Shown here: piece by piece, positions 58,933 through 64,000 of the stretch
How positions within the stretch are numbered: the stretch's first letter is position 1
Layout: every line of letters begins with the position of its first letter
NCBI GenBank assembly: GCA_963740065.1
Contig: CAVUCS010000004.1
Span: 1-64,000 of the forward strand
Origin: DASVDE01 sp963740065
GTDB taxonomy: Bacteria > Actinomycetota > Thermoleophilia > Solirubrobacterales > 70-9
DNA length: 64,000 nt
Direction of reading: 5' to 3'
Position numbers and translations under genes: made by a program
Notes under the pieces: generated by a model
The model's database searches: none
Told to the model about the DNA's origin: nothing
The model's input: only the letters and a program-made list of their open reading frames with translations

Positions 58933-61266
58933 TCAGGCAGCCACGGAGAGATCGCCGCCGATCTTCTCCGTACCTTCATCAACTTCGCGAGGCAAACGCC
59001 GGGAGACGACCTTGGTCACGCCGTCGCCGCCCATGCTTACCCCGTAGAGGACGTCGGCGGCGTCCATCGTCCGTTTCTGGTGGGTGACGATGACGAATTG
59101 GGCGCGGTCGGAGAATCGGCGGATCAGCTGCAGGAAGCGGTCGATATTGGCGTCGTCGAGGGCCGCTTCGACCTCGTCGAGGATGTAGAAGGGGCAGGGC
59201 CGAGCGAGAAAGACGGCGAAGACGAATGCCAGGGCGACCAGCGACTTCTCCCCGCCGGATAGCAGTGAGAGCTTGCGGGTTGACTTTCCGGCCGGCGTGA
59301 CCTCAATTTCCACCCCTAGCTCCTCGCGCACTTCCTCCTCTTCATCGCCTTCGGGCTCTTCGGCTGCAGGCTCCTCAGCATCGCGAACCGGCCGCAGGCT
59401 GACCCGGCGCAACACCCCACGCCCGCCGGGGAACAGGTGCTCCACCATCTCGCCGAAGTTCTTCGCCGTGGCTTCAAAGGTCTCCTCGAATGCCCGCTCG
59501 ATCTCGCGGTCGATGTCGCGAATCAGCGCCTCCAACTCACGCATGCCCCGCTCGGTGTCCTCGCGTTGGGCCTGAAGGCTCTCGACGTGCTCACGGGCCT
59601 CGTCGTATTCCTGCTCAGCCAGCGGGTTGACCGGGCCGATCTGCGCGCGCCGACGCTCGAGGCGCTCGAGACGACGGTCGATCTCCGACCGCTCCTCCTC
59701 GCTCAGCGGTTGCTCGGCAGGGCCGATTTCCTCTCCGAGGCGCTCAGCGATCACGGCCAGTTCTCTGGCGGCCTCCGCACGGCGGTCGCCGAGATGGGCG
59801 GCCTCGACCTCAGCCCTGGTCAGCTCGTCGGAGGCGGCCTTCATCTGGGCCTGCAGCTCGGCCTCCTGCTGGGAGCAAGAGCGCATCTCCTCGGCGATCT
59901 CGTCGCCGTCGCCCTCTCCGCCGACGACCTTGCTCTCGGTGCGCCGCACCCGATCGCGGATCGCGGCGCCCATCGCCTCGACCGCGGCGGCGGCCCCGCG
60001 CACTTCCTCCAGTAGCTCCTCGCCGGCCGCGACGCGCTTGCGCAGGGCCTCGCGGTGTCGCTCCCCCAACAGTCCCTCCGCCCGACGGGCATGGCGCACG
60101 GCCCGCTCGGCGCCGCTGCGAACCGCCCCCAGCGCCGCTTCTCGCGCCGACTCGGCGGCATCCTCAGAGCGGGCGCGAGTAAGCCCGTCGGTGGCGGCCG
60201 ACAACCCGGCATCGATCTCGCTCAGCTCCTCGCCCAGCTGACGAGAACGCTCGGCCGGAGCGCCGGAGCTGACGTCGAGGGTCAGCGGTCCCAGCTCAGC
60301 CTGCAATGCCTCAAGCTTCGCTTCCAGCTCGACTACGCGACTGGAAAGGGTCGCCGCCCGCACCACCACCCGCTCCTGCTCGCCACGCAGCTTGGTCAGC
60401 AACCCCCACGCCTGGGTGCGCTCGCGGTCGCGCGTAGCGAAGCGCTCCTCGGCGATACGACGGCGCTCGCTCACCTCGTTCAGTCTCTCTTCCAGAGTCG
60501 ATCGCCCGGCGCGAGCCTTTTCGGCTGATTTCTCGGCGGCCGCGGCACGATCGGCGCCAAAACGCAGCTCCTCGGAGACGAGCTGCGCTCTCAGGCCCAA
60601 CTCTTCTCTCTCAATTCGCGCGCCCAGCTCGGCGGCCTGGGCCTGTCGCTTCAACGGACGCAGGCGGGCGCGGGCCTCCCGTTCGAGGTCCAGGGCCCGG
60701 TCAAGGTTGTCGCGCGCTGCCTTCAGCTTCAGCTCGGCCCGGCGGCGGCGCTTGCGGTGCTTGCCGAGGCCGGCGGCCTCCTCGACCAGGAGGCGACGTT
60801 CCCGCGGCTTGGAATGAACGATCGATTCGACCCGGCCCTGGCTGATCACCGAGTGCATCTCGTGTCCGAGATTGGTGTCGGAGAGAACTTCGACCACGTC
60901 GACAAGACGACAGCGAGCGCCATTGAGGCGGTATTCGCCCTCCCCTGAGCGATCGAGGCGACGCTGGACCGAGATCTCGGAGAACTCGGTCGCTGCCCGA
61001 CCCTCGGAATTGTCGATTACGACCTCGACCTCAGCCTGGCGTCGCTGGCCGACCCCTTTGCCGCCGGCGGAAATCACGTCTTGCATCGAGGCGCCGCGGA
61101 TCGCGCCTGGACTCTGCTCGCCCAAGGCCCAGAGCACGGCGTCGGTGATGTTCGACTTGCCGGAGCCGTTGGGGCCGACGATCACGCTGACGCCGGGCGA
61201 GAACTCCAGCCTCGCCCGTTCGGGGAACGACTTGAACCCCTTCATCGTGATCGATCTCAGATGCAT
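58933..61266 (-). CDS. smc: SMC-family chromosome condensation ATPase, short form without visible hinge
   Basis: 777 aa, against about 1150-1200 for bacterial SMC. The N-terminal head has Walker A (SVIVGPNGSGKSNITDAVLW). The C-terminal head has the signature LSLLSGGEKSLVALAFVF and Walker B FYILDEVEAALDDAN. The block GPVNPLAEQEYDEAREHVES is typical of the returning coil. Residues about 170-560 are coiled coil with no recognisable hinge; a glycine-rich turn near residue 447 (VVGGEGDGDE) may be the tip. It lies between rnc and the WS/DGAT gene, the usual rnc-smc-ftsY order. Confidence 0.9.
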   Translation of the reverse strand: MHLRSITMKGFKSFPERARLEFSPGVSVIVGPNGSGKSNITDAVLWALGEQSPGAIRGASMQDVISAGGKGVGQRRQAEVEVVIDNSEGRAATEFSEISVQRRLDRSGEGEYRLNGARCRLVDVVEVLSDTNLGHEMHSVISQGRVESIVHSKPRERRLLVEEAAGLGKHRKRRRRAELKLKAARDNLDRALDLEREARARLRPLKRQAQAAELGARIEREELGLRAQLVSEELRFGADRAAAAEKSAEKARAGRSTLEERLNEVSERRRIAEERFATRDRERTQAWGLLTKLRGEQERVVVRAATLSSRVVELEAKLEALQAELGPLTLDVSSGAPAERSRQLGEELSEIDAGLSAATDGLTRARSEDAAESAREAALGAVRSGAERAVRHARRAEGLLGERHREALRKRVAAGEELLEEVRGAAAAVEAMGAAIRDRVRRTESKVVGGEGDGDEIAEEMRSCSQQEAELQAQMKAASDELTRAEVEAAHLGDRRAEAARELAVIAERLGEEIGPAEQPLSEEERSEIDRRLERLERRRAQIGPVNPLAEQEYDEAREHVESLQAQREDTERGMRELEALIRDIDREIERAFEETFEATAKNFGEMVEHLFPGGRGVLRRVSLRPVRDAEEPAAEEPEGDEEEEVREELGVEIEVTPAGKSTRKLSLLSGGEKSLVALAFVFAVFLARPCPFYILDEVEAALDDANIDRFLQLIRRFSDRAQFVIVTHQKRTMDAADVLYGVSMGGDGVTKVVSRRLPREVDEGTEKIGGDLSVAA

Positions 61267-61330
61267 CTATCTCTCGCCCAAATCCTTATTGCGAAGGCTC
61301 GCGGTTGGGTCGGACGCGATGGCCACGACA

Positions 61331-62008
61331 TCAACCTCCGAGCTGCTCCAGCGCTTGCTCGGCGGCGGCCTGTTCGGCCGCCTTCTTACTCCGGCCTTCG
61401 CCCTCCCCGACTCGCTCTGAGTCGACGACCGCCGCCACCTCAAAGGTCCGCTCGTGCGGAGGGCCGGACTCGGCGATCACCTCGTAGCTTACGCGCGCGC
61501 CGCGGCGGGCAAGCAACTCCTGAAGGGCGGACTTAAAGTCGATCCGCGTCTCGGCCACGTGCTCGATCCGAACCTCGAACGCATCGGCGACGGCCGCCGC
61601 CGTGCGCTGAAAACCGAAGGCGAGAAAGCAAGCGCCGATCAAAGCTTCGGTCGCCTCCGGCAACGGACGCCCGCCGGCCAGCAGAGTTTCGGCGGGAATC
61701 GCCGCCGGGGCATCGTCGGGCTCGGCACCCCGCAACATTTCCGGGACACCGAGCTGCCGTCCGACCTCGGCGCAAGAGACGCCGCTGACGGCTTGATTGT
61801 GGATCTTCGTCAGGCCACCGGAATCGACATCCGGAAAGCGCGCGAAGAGGTCGGAGGCGACGGCGAGGCCGAGCACGCTGTCGCCGAAAAAAGCGAGCCG
61901 CTCGTATGAGCCAACGCGGTCCTCGGTCCAGGATGAGTGAGTTAGGGCCTCACGCTCAAGGTCATCGGGGAGGTCCGCGATCAACCCCGCCAGCGCCTCG
62001 ACGCTCAC
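61331..62008 (-). CDS. rnc: ribonuclease III with altered active-site residues
   Basis: 225 aa. The catalytic domain signature reads SYERLAFFGDSVLGLAVASD, where the family has ERLEFLGD: the second Glu is Ala. The later acidic pair, normally ADAxEALIGA, reads PEATEALIGACFLAFGF. The C-terminal double-stranded RNA-binding domain is intact (FKSALQELLARRGARVSYEV, then GRSKKAAEQAAAEQALEQL). It processes rRNA and structured RNAs, if active. GTG start overlaps the acpP stop by 4 bp. Confidence 0.9.
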   Translation of the reverse strand: MSVEALAGLIADLPDDLEREALTHSSWTEDRVGSYERLAFFGDSVLGLAVASDLFARFPDVDSGGLTKIHNQAVSGVSCAEVGRQLGVPEMLRGAEPDDAPAAIPAETLLAGGRPLPEATEALIGACFLAFGFQRTAAAVADAFEVRIEHVAETRIDFKSALQELLARRGARVSYEVIAESGPPHERTFEVAAVVDSERVGEGEGRSKKAAEQAAAEQALEQLGG

Positions 62009-62250
62009 GCGGGTGCGTGCTCCAGAACGAAATCGACCGCGTCGCCGACCGTCTTGATCTTCGTCGCCTGCTCCTCGGAGACCGAGACTCCATAGCGGTC
62101 CTCCAACTCCATCACCAACTCATAGAGGTCGAGCGAGTCCGCATCGAGATCCTCTTTGAAGCGGGTGCCCTCGGTGATCTCGGCGGCGTCGACCTCCAGC
62201 TCCTCGGATAGGTGGGAGCGAACCAGATCGAGGACTTCGTCGCGGCTCAT
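62005..62250 (-). CDS. acpP: acyl carrier protein
   Basis: 81 aa, acidic four-helix carrier of fatty-acid synthesis. The phosphopantetheine Ser is in FKEDLDADSLDLYELVMELE. It starts MSRDEVLDLVRSHLSEELEV. It follows plsX across an 80-bp gap holding a GAGCG-type repeat and overlaps rnc. The plsX-acpP-rnc-smc order is the standard one. Confidence 0.96.
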   Translation of the reverse strand: MSRDEVLDLVRSHLSEELEVDAAEITEGTRFKEDLDADSLDLYELVMELEDRYGVSVSEEQATKIKTVGDAVDFVLEHAPA

Positions 62251-62259
62251 GTAATTAAT

Positions 62260-62316
62260 CGCGCTTCGCTCGCGGCGCGAAGAACCAGATATGCACGCTT
62301 GCTCGCTCCGCGCTCA
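62260..62316. repeat. GAGCG-type intergenic repeat, copy B
   Basis: About 57 bp between plsX and acpP. The ends CGCGCTTCGCTC and CTCGCTCCGCGCTCA match copy A at 53564-53623; the middle is unrelated. Its place just upstream of a start codon is the same as for copy A. Confidence 0.55.
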
Positions 62317-62329
62317 TGTGGGTTTCCTA

Positions 62330-63358
62330 TCACGCGTCGCCGTCGGCGGCGAGAGCGCCGCGCGTGGCGCCGCCTTCGCGCAGGAGCGCCGCGGTTCGGC
62401 CGACCGCATCGACCTCGGCGCAGCGCGCCGCCAATCGCACCGCGTTGGCGATTCCCTCGGCGCCGGAGCTACCGTGCCCGACGACGGCGATCCCTCGCAG
62501 GCCGAGCAGGATCGCGCCGCCGGTGGTGTCGGGGTGAAGCTCCCGGCGCAGACCGCCCAGGGCCGGGCGCATCAGTAGGCCGCCGGCGGCGGCGAAGGGA
62601 TTGGAGCGCGCGGCGTCACGAATTGCACCGGTGACCGTCTTCACTGTGCCCTCCATCAACTTCAACGCGACGTTGCCGGTGAAGCCGTCGGTAACGACGA
62701 CATCGGCGTCACCGGCAGGCAGGTCGCGGCCCTCCACATTGCCGGCGAACCGGATCCCGGACGCGCCGGAGAGAATTTCGTAAGCGGCGACCACCTCTTC
62801 CCTCCCCTTACCGGCCTCCTCGCCGACCGAGAGCAGCCCGACACGGGGACGCTCGACCTCCAAGACGGCCTCGCTGAAGGCGGCGCCGAGGAAGGCGAAC
62901 TGGACCAGGTGCTGGGCGCGCACCTCGACGTTGGCGCCAACGTCGAGGAAGAGAACCGGCTTGCCGGGAACCGGTAGTTGCACGGCGAGAGCCGGGCGCT
63001 GCACGCCTCTGAGCCGGCGCAGGCCGAAAGTGGCGGCGGCCATCGTCGCCCCGGTCGAGCCAAGACTGGCCATCGCCCCGGCGCGGCCTTCGGCGACATC
63101 GCGGGCAGCGCGCACCACCGAGGCCTCCTTCTTGGAGCGAACCGCGGGGACGGGGTCCTCCTCGTTGGCGATCCAATCGGAGGTGGGGATCACCTCGATG
63201 CCTTCGGCCCCGGACAGGTCCAGCTGGTCGGGAGGGCCGAAGACCCTGACTTGAATGCCGCCGGCGGCAGCCAAACGCGCGCCCTCGGCGAGGACGTCAA
63301 ACCCTTGCTCCGCCCCGAACCCATCGAGGGCGACGGTCACGCCGCGCCCCTCGGACAT
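62330..63358 (-). CDS. plsX: phosphate acyltransferase PlsX
   Basis: 342 aa. It makes acyl phosphate from acyl-ACP for phospholipid synthesis. Blocks: VTVALDGFGAEQGFDVLAEG, AMASLGSTGATMAAATFGLR, LFLDVGANVEVRAQHLVQFA, FAGNVEGRDLPAGDADVVVT and DGFTGNVALKLMEGT. The opening reads GFGAEQG rather than the more usual MGGDxAP. It lies 3 bp downstream of rpmF. Confidence 0.95.
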   Translation of the reverse strand: MSEGRGVTVALDGFGAEQGFDVLAEGARLAAAGGIQVRVFGPPDQLDLSGAEGIEVIPTSDWIANEEDPVPAVRSKKEASVVRAARDVAEGRAGAMASLGSTGATMAAATFGLRRLRGVQRPALAVQLPVPGKPVLFLDVGANVEVRAQHLVQFAFLGAAFSEAVLEVERPRVGLLSVGEEAGKGREEVVAAYEILSGASGIRFAGNVEGRDLPAGDADVVVTDGFTGNVALKLMEGTVKTVTGAIRDAARSNPFAAAGGLLMRPALGGLRRELHPDTTGGAILLGLRGIAVVGHGSSGAEGIANAVRLAARCAEVDAVGRTAALLREGGATRGALAADGDA

Positions 63359-63360
63359 CG

Positions 63361-63570
63361 CTATTCGGCGTCGGAGGGCGCCGGCGCCTCGGCGACGCGA
63401 TGCGAGATCACTTCACGGCCGTCGTAGGTGCCACAGGTGGGGCACACGCGGTGCGGCAAGCGCGGGCTATGACAGCGCGGGCAGTTGTTCAACCGCGCCT
63501 TCCCCGCCTTATGGGTAGCGCGCCGCTTGTCGCGGCGTGCACTGGAAGTTCGCTTCTTCGGGACGGCCAT
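63361..63570 (-). CDS. rpmF: ribosomal protein L32 (bL32), zinc-ribbon form
   Basis: 69 aa. It starts MAVPKKRTSSARRDKRRATH and has a complete zinc ribbon, CPRCHS and CPTCGTYDGREVI, so it is the C+ form rather than a zinc-independent paralogue. The C-terminal tail is short and acidic. Order DUF177-rpmF-plsX is conserved. Confidence 0.97.
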   Translation of the reverse strand: MAVPKKRTSSARRDKRRATHKAGKARLNNCPRCHSPRLPHRVCPTCGTYDGREVISHRVAEAPAPSDAE

Positions 63571-63634
63571 GAGTTGCGGAATGGTAGTGGCTCGAGGCCT
63601 GACGTGGGTTATGCGTTAACCCAGAACAAGCCTT

Positions 63635-64000
63635 CTAGTCCAACTTGAGGTCTTTGAGCTTGCTCCAGCGAGGATCGATGCCCGTGTCATGGCGGTGCGC
63701 GTCCGGTTCTGAACCGTTTAGAGACTCGCCGCAATCGGGACAGAGCCCAGCGCATTCCGGGCGACAGAGGAGCTGTGGGGGGATCGCCAGCACCGCCGCG
63801 TCGTGGGCCCAGCGACCGATGTCCAGCTCGTCCTCAACGACATAGGGACTGCGCAGATCCTCGTCGTCCGTGTCTTGGTGATCGACCTCGCGAGCGTCTA
63901 TTTCAAGATCGATTGAGGCCGGGTCCAAACAGCGCATACAGGGGCCCTCAAGGTGGACCGGGAAGCGGAGGCGAAAGGCGAAACCTCCGCTCGGACGGGA
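63635..64000 (-). CDS. DUF177/YceD family protein (5' end outside window)
   Basis: Partial, running off the right edge; at least 121 residues are visible. The block RFPVHLEGPCMRCLDPASID and the C-terminal zinc-like motif CRPECAGLCPDCGESLN are diagnostic. The family is linked to 23S rRNA accumulation and is found directly upstream of rpmF, as here. The last residues (DPRWSKLKDLKLD) are the standard ending. Confidence 0.93.
   Translation of the reverse strand, partial: SRPSGGFAFRLRFPVHLEGPCMRCLDPASIDLEIDAREVDHQDTDDEDLRSPYVVEDELDIGRWAHDAAVLAIPPQLLCRPECAGLCPDCGESLNGSEPDAHRHDTGIDPRWSKLKDLKLD

Noticed and set aside
1..64000. CRISPR arrays or prophage
   Set aside because: No regularly spaced short repeats were seen, and there are no capsid, terminase or Cas-like proteins; the single tyrosine recombinase sits among housekeeping genes.

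Overview
This window is a G+C-rich bacterial chromosome segment, most probably from an actinomycete of the Thermoleophilia/Solirubrobacterales kind. That placement is inference. It rests on base composition, a FliA/WhiG-type sigma factor, a wax-ester synthase/DGAT-family acyltransferase, a fused HDOD-LuxR regulator, a sortase, a YoaR/YkuD L,D-transpeptidase and start codons that often lack a ribosome-binding site. Almost all genes run on the minus strand, in tight operons with ATGA/GTGA overlaps. The right half is a classic core cluster.

Layout, left to right: 0-4.7 kb holds regulators (Rrf2, a degenerate response regulator, HDOD-LuxR), a frameshifted gltX and nfo. 4.7-16.3 kb holds an acyl-CoA dehydrogenase, dnaE, a coiled-coil lytic protein, argG with a coupled 50-aa membrane peptide, a sortase and a group of unrecognised coiled-coil or membrane proteins. 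16.3-30.3 kb is, in transcription order, thrS, infC, (wecB and an acyltransferase inserted), rpmI, rplT, trmH-like, pheS, pheT, argC, argJ, argB, argD. 30.3-37.3 kb is accessory: a decayed membrane-protein gene, three tRNA genes (Val, Cys, Gly), GNAT and GrpB proteins, and a GNAT toxin/antitoxin pair. 37.3-49.8 kb holds RNase HI, an EF-G paralogue, the sigma factor, xerC/D, L,D-transpeptidase, a 5-FCL-like protein, ilvD, thiD, dprA and comM. 49.8-64 kb holds yraN, a small two-gene insertion, rnhB, lepB, rplS, trmD, khpA, rpsP, ffh, ftsY, a WS/DGAT gene, smc, rnc, acpP, plsX, rpmF and a DUF177 gene: the translation, secretion, fatty-acid and chromosome core.

The most unusual signals are these. 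(1) Three copies (27593-27703, 54359-54468, 56355-56470) of a 110-116 bp palindromic element have unlike outer arms that are nearly or fully self-complementary, around strictly conserved inner segments; two of them supply the stop codons of infC and ftsY. I do not recognise this family. (2) A 158-bp direct repeat flanks a 1.2-kb two-gene insertion at the yraN/rnhB junction. (3) The SMC protein is only 777 aa and has no visible hinge. (4) RNase III and an EF-G paralogue lack residues normally essential for catalysis. (5) A plus-strand structured leader and terminator lie just upstream of a GNAT gene.
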